Source of the DNA: Hirudo medicinalis
Taxonomy: Eukaryota > Annelida > Clitellata > Hirudinida > Hirudinidae
Assembly (NCBI GenBank): GCA_011800805.1
Contig: MPNW01000020.1
Coordinates: 115,223-179,222, forward strand
DNA: 64,000 nt
Reading direction: 5' to 3'
Position numbers and translations under genes: made by a program. The notes beneath the pieces were generated by a model that saw nothing but the letters and a program-made list of their open reading frames with translations, searched no databases and was not told the DNA's origin. Below, one piece after another: positions 47,204 to 60,264 of the stretch (positions within the stretch are counted from its first letter, which is position 1; each line of letters begins with the position of its first letter).

Positions 47204-50200
47204 ATGAATCACTTCAACATCAAGATGTTCCTCGTTAGCGTGGTCCTTGTGATAGCCACGCAGCTCGTTGACGTCGGCGGAACGAACAGTGAAAGTTATG
47301 ATGTCATCACAAATCATTGGCATGTGGTTATGAAGAAGGAATTGGATGAAACAGAAGCCAAACGAGTTGCTAAAAGAAACGGATTCTCATATGTATCTCC
47401 GGTTGGTTCTTCATCCATATTTTGAGAGATGGCTGAATAGTGCTAAGGCTGAGACTACTTTCAATATCCCAATAGTTGATTAATTGTCCACGTTGCAAGG
47501 CAGATCATAATGCAAATAAAGGAATTTAGCATCCACATAAAACATTGGTTTAAATTACAAACACATGGAATTCAACAAAGTAGTCATAACCTCTCCAAAA
47601 AAGTTTCTTTTACTACTATTTAAGAACCCATTTCAATCATAAGGAGAAAACGAATAGCTGATGAGAAGAAGTGGATCACCAACAAATGTTTACATAAATT
47701 ATATCGACTCATTTACTGCAGGTGCTGGGATCGAAACGAGACTTTCACTTCCAACATCGTCTGGTCAGTCATGCGAGACGAAAGAGGAGCATCGATCACT
47801 CCAGATTGTTAAAAAATGACCCACTAGTGAGTGACTTTTTTAATTGTTTTAAATGATAATTTATTTAACTATGCCAATAATCCTTACAGTTTGTTTATGT
47901 GGATATTTGTTCTCTTGAGCAATTACTTCAATAGCTATTTAAGGGCCCAAATATATAAATGGATCCAGATTATTAAGTTAATCAAAATCTCTTACAAGAA
48001 GTTTTCTCATCATAATTTGTTTTGTTTCCTTAATAAGACAATGAGCTGGTGTCCCATTACGTTCTCAATTCAGTTAATATATCCATTGTTTAGAACAGTA
48101 ATTAACAGTTATTAATCATTTTTAAATCGTAACTCAATTCTAATTACCATCTAGTGAAACATTTATATTTCTGGACATTGATTGTTAAATTACTTACACG
48201 GTAATTATTTTTCTTGGCGAACAGGTTTCGGAGGCCGTACAGCAGGTGGGATACGTGAGACAGAAAAGGGGATATAAACAGATAAGGGGCATCCCTGTTG
48301 CTGATCTTAGTGACCACAGCAACAAGGCCAAGACCAATTCCGTGCCTAATGATCCCCTTTACCCCAAACAGTGGTACATAGTAAGTATTCATACATGTTA
48401 TAATTGTTTTGTAATTTTTAAAATTTAATAGAGAAAAGGCTATCAATAATTAAGAGTTGTTTATCGAGATAAATTGCGAGAGATGGGAATATTTACTTTT
48501 AATGTTCAAATATTTTCTGTGATGTATCGTATTTTATGCTATATTTTTAGTTAGTATATTTGTCGATAGTACAAACTCATTATCGACATTTTTGTAAATA
48601 ATGTTGATATAAAATTAAATAAACAAATTTCAGAACAATACTGGCCAAGCGGGTGGTGTGCCCAAGTTGGACCTCAATGTTGAACCAGCCTGGGCTCTTG
48701 GCTATACAGGAAAAGGAGTGACCACGGCTATAATGGACGATGGAATAGATTACATGCATCCCGATCTCATTGACAATTTTGTGAGCAATATTAAGTAACT
48801 ATAATTGTTAAGGGCAAAGCGTTGCTTTGTTAACCATCAATGTTCATCATTTAGATAAAGTTTTTAAATTATAACCCTTTGTTTGCATGAATTTAATAAT
48901 ATTATCCCAAATATTCGATTTTTAATTATCAATTATCAATTTACTGAAAATTAAATTATATAAAAACAAATCAATCAATTGATAGGATGCCGAGGCGAGT
49001 TTCGACTTCAGTAGCAATGATCCATTTCCCTATCCCAGATACACTGATGACTGGTTCAACAGGTTCATCTCGTAACAATTCCTTTCGAAAAACTTTGCAA
49101 AATATATAATTAGAAATTTAATTTTTAATTGAAGCAATAAATGTTTGTTGGCATTCATATTTTAATAAAAATTTACTTATTTCAGTCATGGGACCAGGTG
49201 TGCAGGAGAGATTGTTGCAATGAAAGACAACGAAATTTGCGGAGTGGGAGTGGCATACGGTTCAAAGGTGGCAGGTAACCATAGTTACAAATTCAATTTA
49301 GATTTCATATCGTCGCGGTTTGTTGACCCCAGATCAAGCAATTCGGGCACGTTGCTATCCGAACTAGCTTATATTAATATTAACGTGCATTTCAAAGTAG
49401 GTTAGTGTTTAGGAGGAGTTGGATTAATCAGCACAGTTAATTTGCATTTTGGATCAAGACTTTAATGCCCAATTAAAGACCAATTGAATTTATCTAATTG
49501 TGGGCAGCTTCTGATACCTTCAGAATTGCAATATCGGAACAGCATGCAGAGTGTGAGTGGACATGACGAGGCGAATTTAGGAGACATGCTGCATAAACAT
49601 AGACACAACCAACTTACTTAATGTTAGGGTACTCTTGGTACTCCTACAAATGGCTTTTGTTCGGTCTGATGAAACTTAAAATCTCATAAATAATAACCCT
49701 CGTTCCGTTTTGAATAACAAACGGAGCAATAGGACTCTAGTAAGAATAAGATTTCCAAACATGTTTATAAAAAATATCAGTCAAAAAGAAATAAAAACAA
49801 AATTATAACATTTCCATAAATTTAGGTACACCTTTTTCGTTGGCTCCATTTTTCCATTTTGCGCTTGAAAAATAACTAAATTATTATTGTTAAAAATATT
49901 GTTAGAAACTATTATATTAAATAATAATTTTAAATAATCATTACCCAAGGGCTAAGAATGCTGGATCAACCTTACATGACAGATCTGATAGAGGCCAACT
50001 CAATGGGGCATCTTCCTCAAAAGATCCACATCTACAGTGCTAGTTGGGGACCCACAGATGATGGAAAAACAGTGGATGGACCAAGGAATGCCACCATGAG
50101 GGCCATTGTTAAGGGAGTCAACGAGGTAAGCTTTAATAAATTTTTATGGAAAATTAATAGAAATGTTTAAAGTAAAGGTAAATAATTGTAAAAAAAATGC

Positions 50201-53149
50201 CCCAATGTTTTATTATTCATTTGGAATATGCGGTCTCAAATTCACCATTACCCATTTTATAAATTATAATCCAGATGTAAGCAGTTTTATGCTTTCACCT
50301 GATAATCTGATCATGTTGATGAAGTGATCACTGATCATTTTACCTAAACCTAAAACCACGACCCTTCCTGACATTTGTGAAACTCTGATATCGAATCTGC
50401 TTAGATTCGAATCTCTTTCCTCTTAGACTAACGTCACGAAAGTTTAAGCCGTTAAATAAATATTTAAGTACCAGATTTCGATACAATTGTAAACGATACT
50501 GGATAACTTTTATTTAATATGCTTTATTCAGGGCCGCGGAGGTCTAGGATCTATATATGTATGGGCTTCGGGCGATGGTGGACCGAACGACGATTGCAAC
50601 TGCGATGGATACGCTGCCAGCATGTGGACCATTTCTATAAATTCTGCCACTAATGATGGCCAGACTGCTAGTTACGACGAGAGTTGCTCCTCCACTCTGG
50701 CTTCAACTTTCAGCAATGGAAAAACTGGAGATCAAGATGCTGGAGTGGTGATTACATCTTAATATCTAGCACATTATAAATAAATTATACATATATACTC
50801 AAAATAATTTAATTATAATATTATAAGTATGTTTAATCCAATAATAATATTTCTTTTATTGCACAATGTATTCCATATGTAGTTTATTTTTTAGCTTATT
50901 GGATAATCATTAGTGAATTAGTAAAAGGATTATAATTCCTCAAGATTATATTTTCATTAGTATATAATTTGTAGCAAATTTAATTAAAGGTAGATAATTA
51001 TTTGTAATTAATATGGAATAAAATATGCAATTCACTAATGCAAATGATGTTAATGGCACCGATAGGCAACGACTGATTTGTATGGCAAGTGCACCACTAG
51101 ACATTCGGGTACATCAGCTGCTGCCCCCGAAGCTGCAGGAGTATTTGCATTAGCTCTGGAAGCCAAGTGAGAATCATTACTATTTATTAATTTACATTGA
51201 CATAAATAGGAGAGTGTGGATTATCCAAACTACCAAGGTCACAATATCTAATGCGGTTCGGATAACAGAGTGTATGAGTGAACCGGACAAAAAACCTAAA
51301 ATTATAAAATGGACTTGGTGAACAATAAAAATGAACTAAATAGATAAATAAAGGACATTTATTGTTGGTATTGCAAACAAAATGTCTATGCGTTCTTATT
51401 GTATTTAATAGCTTTAAGCATTCTCTGTTTAATTGTATAAACAATAAACAATTTAAAAAAATAAACAAAATAAGTAAAGTAACTAAATAAATATATATCG
51501 TTATTTAAAATCCTTGTTTTAAATACATTCCAAATTTTTTAGCAAATTGTCCTAAAGACTGGACCATCGAATGAAACTTTTCTAAACACAAAAATAACAA
51601 ATTCTATTTACTAAGCCTGATGAAAAACCTTAATTAAAACATGATTTAAAAGCTTAATTAGCAAAATTAATTCGGGTATTCGGATAATCTGTATAATCGA
51701 CATTTAAGCTCTCTATTTTGTTCTACTTTTTTTGACAAAAACACAAAACTGTAAAATATGAGTGATTGCCAGTTACAAAATCTATTCAAAATAAGATTTT
51801 ATTGACTAGTTCCAGAAATGTAGCTTTCAAATGTAGTTATCAATTAAGATAATGTTGATGTTACTGTTATTATTTTCTTATCGCTTGGATTACGTCTTAA
51901 TTACTATTCAGTCCAAAACTGACCTGGCGCGACATCCAGCACTTGGCCGTCCTCACTTCAAAAAGGAATCACCTCGATGACCATAAGCACCGGCACAACT
52001 GGACCATAAATGGAGCAGGTCTGGAATTTAACCATCTGTTTGGATATGGGGTTCTCGACGCCGGTGATATGGTGGACATGGCAAGGAGTTGGATCAGCGT
52101 TCCTGACCGCTGGCATTGCACGGCCGATACAATCACTGGTCGCTTGTGAGTTATTCGATTCACAAGTTCATACATGACACCTTCAATACCTTTTATTATT
52201 GGAAGCTTAATTTAATGCCTTGGTAATGCTATTCTCCGAAACCATTAACGTTGAGCAACTAATCAAACATTTTATGTTTCAAATGCGTAAATTAATTCTC
52301 CATTAACATAACTTTTTTAACTAATACTTGTGATTGCAACGATATTTTTTTTAATTTGCCAGTCCCTTTTCAAGTGATAAAATGTTGAGCCTGGAGATAG
52401 ACACGAATGCCTGCCAGGGACTGGAAAACCAGTTAAATTACCTCGAACATGTTCAGGCTTTCATAACTCTCAAGGCCACTAGAAGGGGAGATGTCACTAT
52501 TTTTCTCGTTTCTCCCATGAACACCACGTAAGTTATTCCATTGTTTTCAGCGGGTTATCATATTTTTAAGTCAGCTAAAACTCAAAATTTACCTCTGGAA
52601 TTATAGGGGTCGTCCATTAATTATGTCAACAAATTTAAGGTAATTTTTGACCCCCTCCCTCCCCTTGTCAACAATTGTCAAACTACTAAAGACTAGATTT
52701 CTACCAAAATTATATAAAAAAAACTGACTTTGGAAATTCACAGATTAAATTTGATTGCTGTTGCTTTCAATATTTTGTGCGAAGTACAATATAAAATGAT
52801 TCCGTAAAAATTTAAAGTGCACGATAATTTAATATTACATTCATATATTTTCCATTTTAGTTCAATGTTACTTGGCAAAAGAGTGAATGACAACAACAAC
52901 AGGACGGGATTTACAAAATGGCCCTTTATGACGACACATGCATGGGCAGAGAATCCGAGAGGGCTATGGCGTTTGATCATCGTAATGGACAGCATTGAAC
53001 ATCAAGAAGGAATCCTACTTGAGTGGACCCTCCTTCTTCATGGAACGCGTGAGTCTCCATATACGATGCAGACGGCCAACCTCATACGCCATTCCAAGTT
53101 GGCCGTGGTTAAGAGACAACACGAGACTGGAAGCAAGTTTATGTTTTAA
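47204..53149 (+). CDS. PCSK2: neuroendocrine proprotein convertase 2 (PC2)
   Basis: Kexin-type subtilase of the regulated secretory pathway; cleaves prohormones after paired basic residues. Twelve coding exons with perfect phase: 47204-47392, 47722-47826, 48225-48380, 48634-48780, 48986-49062, 49186-49274, 49950-50125, 50532-50747, 51066-51166, 51912-52145, 52363-52527, 52861-53149; 647 aa (human 638). Signal peptide ~1-26; prodomain with internal site ARRKR|S (85) and maturation site RQKR|G (113). Triad: Asp185 (IMDDGID), His226 ([10 protein letters not shown]), Ser402 ([13 protein letters not shown]). The oxyanion residue is Asp328 (VWASGDGG), the PC2 hallmark; furin and the others have Asn. 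Spacings 41, 102 and 176 equal those of human PC2. P domain follows, with TRRGDV and [21 protein letters not shown] at 53537-53542. Confidence 0.97.
52616..52665 (+). repeat. repeat-terminus-like block in PCSK2 intron 11
   Basis: GGGGTCGTCCATTAATTATG, then ~20 nt later TTTTTGACCCCCTCCCTCCCC. From memory, closely similar GGGG(T/C)CGTCCAT...AATTAYGT...GACCCCC blocks end transposon-derived repeats in many invertebrate genomes. Only one end is seen. Confidence 0.35.
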
Positions 53150-53542
53150 ACGGACAAAAATATTTATTTTGAACGTTTCTGAATTTTATGAATGTGGATG
53201 AGAGTTAATGAAGAGAATATTAATTAAGAAGTTATACAAACTTATGTTATTCACTGCTGCTTGACCCATTTTGCGCGAATCATCCAGGCTTGGAGTACAG
53301 ACATCGTAATAAGTTTTGAAGATAACATGTCCTCGTATCGCTAGTAGTATTCATTAATGTTTATCCTCCATAATTAGCTGTAAATGCTCTTTAAAGTACC
53401 TAATTTATCCTAGCCACCAGAGAACATATATTTGCCATCTTAATTCGTTTATTATGATGAAGAGTTTTAACTGCTAATTCTGCTTCTCCAAACTTTGTTG
53501 ATGTTGTTTGATAAATTATTTGTGAGAACATGCTCAAATAAA

Positions 53543-54257
53543 ACTGAAACACATGGAATTAGTGGATTTGATTCTTTAATTGCCTACGAAGAATCTACAG
53601 TCAGGTTTATGTTTTTTTCTTTTTGATGATCTCGATTTCATATTACATTTTGTAACATGAAACAACATAAAAAATTGTTTGTTTTCAATACTATACGATG
53701 TTATTCATATTACGACAAGAATTGTTAAAGATTTTTTTAATTAGAACATTTATTTCAAAAATTATTTTTGCATTTTTTCTTACAAAAGTCTTTCTTTCAA
53801 CTAGAAATTTTAATGGTTGATTTCGTATTTTCATCAATCCTTGTTATTAAAAATATTATTTTATCGGCATTAAGCCAACGTATTGGAGCAAAGTGTATTT
53901 ATTTCTAATGACTATAATGAAACTAATACAAAAACAAGCAAAAGCATTCTTAGAATTTAAAAAAGAACTACAAAACTTGAACACTTTATACGGTTGTTCT
54001 GTCAAGCTTGGTTCTGGTGGTGAGAAGCTCATGATTTGATTAATAGGGACAGCATTGGTCACGCTGAACGTGAGGCTGCCTTTGTATTTTCTCTTGCTGT
54101 TCCTAGAGTTTTTTTCTTCATTGTAGCGACATTTCTGGCTGTAAGCAGGCCATCAAAACTGTAATTTCTGTATTGATTACTCCTAACTAACAACAAAATA
54201 GTTGTATCAATAGTTTCACATTTTGCCGGTCTGTTTTCAATTGTTGTCTGTTATCAG
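53543..54257. other. spacer between PCSK2 and the small membrane ORF
   Basis: Mostly AT-rich. On the minus strand 53856-54105 reads as an open frame (KRKYKGSLTFSV ... SFSPPEPSLTEQPYK) after a possible acceptor CTCTAG, but no matching exon or family was found. A plus-strand acceptor (TTGTCTGTTATCAG) ends at 54257. Confidence 0.35.
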
Positions 54258-54328
54258 TACTGCTCGACGCGGACCAATAGCATATGATATGCTAATGACT
54301 TGGAATTTGAATTTGCCCCTGAAAGCCG

Positions 54329-54514
54329 ATGGCGGGTTTATACAATCACTCCGAAGAGCTGGAGTCCTCCGCAAGTATTTTCGTTTTCAACAATATCATG
54401 GTAGAAGATCTGGCATTCGTCATTCTCGGCGCGCTGCTTTGCCTCATTCCTCTGATCGCCACCTCAAGAAATATCGGTGGTCTTGAAGTTCTGTTTGAAC
54501 ATATTCCACTCTAA
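54329..54514 (+). CDS. possible 61-aa single-pass membrane microprotein
   Basis: The ORF starts MAGLYNHSEELESSAS, has a hydrophobic segment (DLAFVILGALLCLIPLIA, residues ~27-43) and ends ATSRNIGGLEVLFEHIPL. A good acceptor at 54246-54257 lies upstream, followed by in-frame stops, so the ATG at 54329 would be the true start with a 5' UTR exon before it. The segment is less AT-rich than its flanks. I do not recognise a family. Could be a small integral membrane protein or chance. Confidence 0.45.
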   Translation: MAGLYNHSEELESSASIFVFNNIMVEDLAFVILGALLCLIPLIATSRNIGGLEVLFEHIPL

Positions 54515-55086
54515 AAATCTGAATCGTTATCGTTATCGCTGTTTCCTACCCTTTGAGCCATGGCTTCTCCTTTTCAATAGCCTAATTTAAGAAGGCTTCT
54601 TTCTAGTTTTGTGTTCTGTTTTGTTTGTTAGGCTTGCCTTTAATTTTATATTTGTAAAAATGTTTATTTCCTAACCGTGCGTGACTAATCTATAATGTAA
54701 TAATACTGGACCAAGAAATCTAACTTAATTAATTTTTGTACCACAAATATCACATATTAAAATGGTTTTAGTTTTTATAAAAAATAATTTTATATTACAC
54801 AAAGTTTATTTATAAAACATGGCAGTCTAAAATCTGTGGACGGATCGAGATATAAACAAAACATTTGCTTGGTTCGAGTATTGTGCTGCTGAATATTAGG
54901 GGTGGAATTTTGAAACGATTTGTTCATAAAAGCGTTTGCTCTTTAAAGGCTAGAATAGGTACCTATTCATTCTTTGACATTGAAAGAAATCTTAAGCAAA
55001 CTAAAAACAAAAGTTATGGCTAGTAGCATATTATACATCACTCTGTTTTATACTAATTGTTTACATAAAGGATTGCTAGCTTCACA
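54515..55086 (+). other. spacer upstream of SYS1
   Basis: 572 nt, AT-rich, no ORF of note. Expected to hold the 3' UTR of the small ORF and the SYS1 promoter. No TATA box at the right distance from the SYS1 start codon. Confidence 0.4.
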
Positions 55087-56511
55087 ATGGCTGCCGGACA
55101 ATTTAGAAGCTCGGTTTGGGATCCTATCTTAATTATAGCTCAGATGATCACCATGCAAAGTATTTTCTACATTGGTCTTGGAATGCTAACGGCTCTAGTC
55201 AACTTCATCACAAGCAGCCATCTTTACTTAGATCAATTGTTTTCGTATGAGGCAGGCTATTGACTTGTTTGTTTTAATTAAATTTAAGAATCTATTCTTT
55301 TATTCATATAAAATAATTAGGAAATAATCAGTTGCAGTAATTACTTGAAAATAGGTAACTGTTGATTAATATGTTCTAGAAAGGGTGCCTTCAAAAGAAT
55401 GCTTTAAAGCATATTGAATTGCAGATGCCCTTAAATGAAACTGGAAGATTAATGAGACTATAATAAATATTTTTCACCAAATATATATTGCAATGCATTT
55501 AATAATGACAATTTTATTTAATAGCTGAAATGTATCACAAAATTGAAATTCACATATTGAAACGTATTTTCCATCACAAATGGAAAGATTGTGGGTCGTG
55601 TAATTCTGTTTAAACAACAAAATAATATTTTAATAACATGAATTGATATACTTGACTAAAGTACTTGAATAAGCATTGATAAAATGTCCATCAAAAGTTG
55701 ATAAAACAATTGTTTTACAGGCATTGAATTTCAGAGATTCGAGGGGTGAATTGCTTATCGTGACAACCGTACTCAACTCCTTAGTTGGGTGGGCAGATAT
55801 GTTCATTAGTTTAACTAATTGAATTAAACACTATGAGTATTTTAATTATTAATGATATAATATAATGTTAAACTTATATCACTTGATCATTACCTTAGCA
55901 TCTTCATATCTGTGTTTCTCTTTAAAATTGTTAAAGAGCAGTTATTTACATAAAAGTAATTCTAAAGATTTCATGTGAGGCAGGCTATCATTTCACATCT
56001 AATCTCAGTTTTCTGTTAGAGAGCTACTTCCCATTCTAGAATGCTTGTGATTATAGTTTCTTGTTTCTCTTGTGTTTTTTAAAGATGCTCTATCTTCAGC
56101 ATGTTGAAGAATAATAATTCTACTTTTCTAAAGAAAAATAATGATAGTACCAAAGCATGCTTTGGTAATTGCATTCAACCTTAATTCAATTGATTAATAA
56201 TAACGAGCAAAATAATTCTTAAAATTACAAAATATGAATATGCCGATTAATGCAATGAAGATTATATCTTTAGTGGTCTGGGGCTGTGGTATGTGGTACA
56301 GAGAACCAAGCAATGCTGGGACTTTTCTGTAACTGTTTACCTGTTCCATCTGATGGCTTGTTGGATTATCAATGGAAACCTCTCTGCCTCTATCTTCTGG
56401 TGGCTCACAACCATCACCAGTGCTATCATCATGACAGTATTGGGGGAATATTTGTGCATGAAGACAGAAATAAAAGCCATACCTTTGACAGGCATTAGAG
56501 TGGAATTATGA
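55087..56511 (+). CDS. SYS1: SYS1 Golgi-localised integral membrane protein
   Basis: SYS1 is a four-pass trans-Golgi protein that recruits the ARFRP1/Arl3 GTPase and thereby golgins. Exons 55087-55251, 55721-55788 and 56274-56511 give 156 aa, the same length as human SYS1. Matches in order: AGQFRSSVWDPILIIAQM, LYLDQLFSYE, NFRDSRGELL, WYVVQRTKQCWDFSVTVYLF, HLMACW, GEYLCMKTEIKAIPL. The frame demands that exon 1 end after FSYE at GAG|GCAGGC, so intron 1 would be of the rare GC-AG type; the nearby GT (TTC|GTATGA) would give a stop. AATAAA at 56746-56751. Confidence 0.95.
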
Positions 56512-57209
56512 TCCAACGCTCCGCCTACAAAGCTAGCTATCTTATGGTCGAAATCCATTGGGATTGAGGTCATAGTTATGCTTTTATTGCAGATATCTTG
56601 TTGGACGTTTGATCTGATTAATTATTATGGCTATTTATTGTATATATATTTAAATGTGAGTTGTGTGTTGAATTTAAGTGATGATTGAAATCTTTGTTAA
56701 TATGAATATCACCTCTGATAAAATTTTTTTTTTTTGGTTATTTAAAATAAATAACTTTGAATTGAATTTCTTTTATTGGATACAAATAACATCAACATAA
56801 ATGGAAAACTGTAAGTAAATGTCCAAAAGAAGCATACCTCAAATGGATGACCACTAATATTGTTATTTGAGTTGTATTTCTTGATATAAGTCAAGTAAAC
56901 AGTGTTGTTGTGATGTTGGTAAAATTTTTTTTTTTTTTTAAATACAAAATTTAAATATTTCTTTTTTAAAATGTTTTTTCAACTCTTTTTGGCCACATTC
57001 GTCATTAATTTCAGATAAAAAATACAATTTGAATGATTAATATCAAAACATAGCTTCTAAGCTGCTATGTGTACGTGAATAGATGCGTTTACAAAAACAA
57101 TTAGTAAACATTCCGTTTCGTGCTAATTCTGTTTTACGAGATCGCGAAGTTTAAAGAAAAGCGAGACGCAAAAATATATGTAGGAGGTCGATGAAAGATT
57201 AGATTGATG

Positions 57210-59451
57210 TCAGAAGCTACCAAAATCTTTCCTGGTCTGCTGCCAAAAGTCTGTTATTGACTGGCGGTTCCATTCGGTATCGTTGTCGCAGAAATAGGAG
57301 CTGCTCTCTAAGCAGACATCGGCTGAATCATCGCATTTTGTGTCAATATCATCGACAGTTTCCTTGATTGAAAGTTCATTTTGCATGGAAAAAGTTGATA
57401 AGTCATATACCATCGAAGGCTTTCTATAAAATGCTTCACTCGATGTCCGATCGAAAAGATGAGACCTTTCTGGAGAACTGCGAATGACTGTGTTCGGGCA
57501 GTCTGTTTGCAGATCAGCGTCCACAAAATGCCGGTAATCATTATCGTTATCATAGGATGATTTCTTTGAACCTTTTGTGCGAAAGCGTCTTTTGCTGGTC
57601 GAAGTGTACTGGTCGTGGAGATACTGATTTGGAGTCTTTTCGTCGAGCATTGAACACTTCTTGAAAAGTTCTGATTGTTCCTGCTGAGAATCACTGTTGA
57701 TGACGTCATGGGTTACTAAGTCTGGAGTGGAATATTGATCACTAGAGTTCGTAAGTCTGCTGGGCAATGTCTCCAGGAGTGCTGGGATGAGACGTCTGCC
57801 GTTCGTTTGTTCGCTGATGTCTTCGTCGGGTTTATTCTGACGTAATTTTATAGGTTTCAGCTTTGTTTTAGGCCTGTAGATTTCCTTGTTGGAAAGGTCT
57901 CTTGAAAACAAATTGCCGAGAATTTTTGTTGCGTAACAGCCTAAATTTAAATCATTTTTCTTTGGCAATATTTTCTGAGATACTCCAGAATCCATTTCAA
58001 ATCCCTGGATCTTGTTGCAAAAGCCATACCTAAAAATGTAATAAATTTATTAATTTTTTTATTTCATGAATATCAACATCATATGAGCACAAGAAAAATA
58101 AATATTCCCAAATTCAATATAGTGAGTGATCACTTCCCACTTGGTGGGACCCCTACAAACAGTGGAAAAATATGTGTGTGACTATAATAAGGAGCTATAA
58201 TAATGGAATGTGGTGGAATAATAACAGTTTCCGCAGGTAAGATTTATATGACCATTTAAATAAATCTGCAGAGGCTATAGGGCTAATTTGTGGAAAATTT
58301 GAAATAGAACAAATATTCAGATTAATTTTAATAAGTTATTAATTTATCTTAAAAAAAGTTTGTCCAAACAAATAAGTTAAGAATATCATGCTAATGTGGC
58401 GGAGGAAATCATTTTGTGCTGCATTGTCTAATAGCTCTTGGTCAAAGCCATAGGCATGTGACATATCATGAATAATTAAATAGTAATATCAAGTAAATTA
58501 TGTTAATTAAATTTAAAAATTATAAATAATTCAAAATACTGAATTTGTTTTGATCAACCTTTCTTGGATGTTTCGACGGGCCGCTTCGAAGTCTAAAGTA
58601 AGTAAGTCTCCGGCATTGTAAGATGCTGGATATTTGATGGAGTTTTTTTTCTCAGAGATTTTAACACTGGGACCCTTATCTGAATATGATCTTTTAGCAA
58701 CGACATGGTTGCTCTGTGATCTTTTAACGTATTGTGGAATGCCTTCTTGATCCGAGCCAAACCCTAGTGACGTGATCTCCTCGATTAGGATGATTTGTTC
58801 CCCGCCATGATCAGATGGAATATCATTGAGAGCTGGGGATGTTTTTGTTGAAATTAGTCTCTTTCCCTTCTTAGTTACAGTGGTTAATCTAGATCCATTA
58901 TCCGCATTCCTGCCTCTTTCCCTGTTAAAGGCCTCGATTTCATCGTCTAGACTATCCCAAGCATCTTCTTGCGATTCGTGGCCTTTGGTTTCATAAGACT
59001 CTCTGGACTTTTGTTGATGGGTAGAAAACTGGTTTTTCGATATGTTGAACATCTCATCATTATCGTACTCATCAGTCCGGTCAACGATCTTGCAGTTCTC
59101 TTTAAGTTTCTGGCACTTCCCTAGAATTCTGATTGCCTTACCTTGCACTGACTTATCTTTTTTGAGTCTTTGAGTGTTTTTCAAAAGATGATCTGAAAAA
59201 TTATTTTCGAATTTTGAAGATATCTCTACTAGCTCCATTTTCGTCTTGTTAAAGGCCTCCGTTTCTTCAGCCAAACTCTCTCTAGGATAACCGGCTTGGA
59301 CACCTGTCAAATTTGTTAGACAGTCAGGATGATGCTTGACTGCATCAGAATCGTCAGCTAGACTCTGCCTTTTTCTTGTAGCGGACCAAGCTGATTTCGG
59401 CCTGCGATTGAGAAAGATTTCGAAAGATCTATCGGTCATTGCTGGTTCCAT
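57210..59451 (-). CDS. unrecognised, probably disordered protein of 570 aa with a repeated SLxxExEAF motif
   Basis: Two exons: 58559-59451 and 57210-58029. The junction AG|GTTGAT ... TTTTTAG|GTATGG keeps the frame (phase 2), giving IQERYGFCNKIQGFEMDSG; without splicing, exon 1 runs only seven codons further. The protein is rich in S, D, E, K and N, with no membrane segment, signal peptide or recognised domain. A short motif occurs three times near the N terminus: RQSLADDSDAVK (28-39), RESLAEETEAFNK (57-69), WDSLDDEIEAFNR (165-177). A basic patch KSAWSATRKR precedes the first. The C terminus is aromatic: WNRQSITDFWQQTRKDFGSF. Codon-rich, low-AT composition and two long ORFs make coding nearly certain; the function is unknown. 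Tail-to-tail with SYS1. Confidence 0.75.
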
Positions 59452-60264
59452 AAAACGTCATTTTCCACTAAATTGCCTTCCACTTAAGTACAAACGACAG
59501 GTAACGAAATCGCTTAAATGGCAAAGCATCTATATTTACGATATGAAACCCTTGTTTCTATTCCGAGATTCCGAGATGAGTTAAAAAAATGTCCCCTTCA
59601 AAAACCAATGCACTGTTCGTTCTAAGAATTATTCAAACATCCAAACGTGTTTTGTTTTGGACCATTGTTATCATTTTATTTTAAATGGTATATCGTAAAT
59701 AAACGAACAAAATTTATTTGAATGTACTTTCCAAATTATTAAACGAAATAATTTATTTATTTGCTTAAAGTAAGATTCGGTTATGTTAACAGTCCATAAA
59801 GTTACGACGTCGACGAATGCGGTGGTAATGACGGTGATAATTCCTTCCAACATTCGATCATGCTTCGCTATCGATCCTAGCCTATCTCTTCATGTCGTCT
59901 GCCTTTATATAGAAGTCCGAGTGATTCTTGCGCAACGTAAGGGAATTAATTTCGGTCATGAATAGGCGCTTGCAATGTCAGCGATGATTATACCAAATAA
60001 CTAAACCAAGTAAAGAATATTGCACTGATTAAACAAATACAGATCATTACTCATTTATAAAAGTGGTGTATATTGTCCATCACTTGAAATTGCGTTTCAC
60101 TTTTGGTTTTTAGTGTTTAATTGTTTAAGTGCACCATGTCAGTACCTATGTCAGTAAACCCCATGATATCTTCCAATCATTTTTTATACTTTTTTTTCGA
60201 GGAGATATACAGCTGATTTCAATGGAATAAAAGCAATTGGACTCATTACATATTATTTATTTTA
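59452..60264. other. upstream flank of the unknown minus-strand gene
   Basis: Should include the promoter of the minus-strand gene. The block 59790-59960 is GC-richer than its surroundings and has a plus-strand TATATAG at 59906, but no downstream exon was found. No gene called. Confidence 0.35.

Noticed and set aside
48144..48446. 100-codon minus-strand ORF across PC2 exon 3
   Set aside because: It is the antisense shadow of a proven PC2 exon.
53856..54105. Minus-strand open frame with KRKYKGSLTFSV and SFSPPEP
   Set aside because: Has a possible acceptor but no upstream exon, and the end becomes low-complexity; coding not supported.
57701..57708. Perfect CRE TGACGTCA
   Set aside because: Lies inside coding sequence of the unknown gene, far from a promoter; probably coincidental.
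57308..57709. 133-codon minus-strand ORF overlapping the unknown gene
   Set aside because: Alternate frame of the 261-codon exon, which joins in phase with exon 1 while this one does not.
59881..59990. Plus-strand TATATAG with a GTAAGG donor 31 nt later
   Set aside because: The first exon would be nearly zero in length and no downstream coding exon was found.
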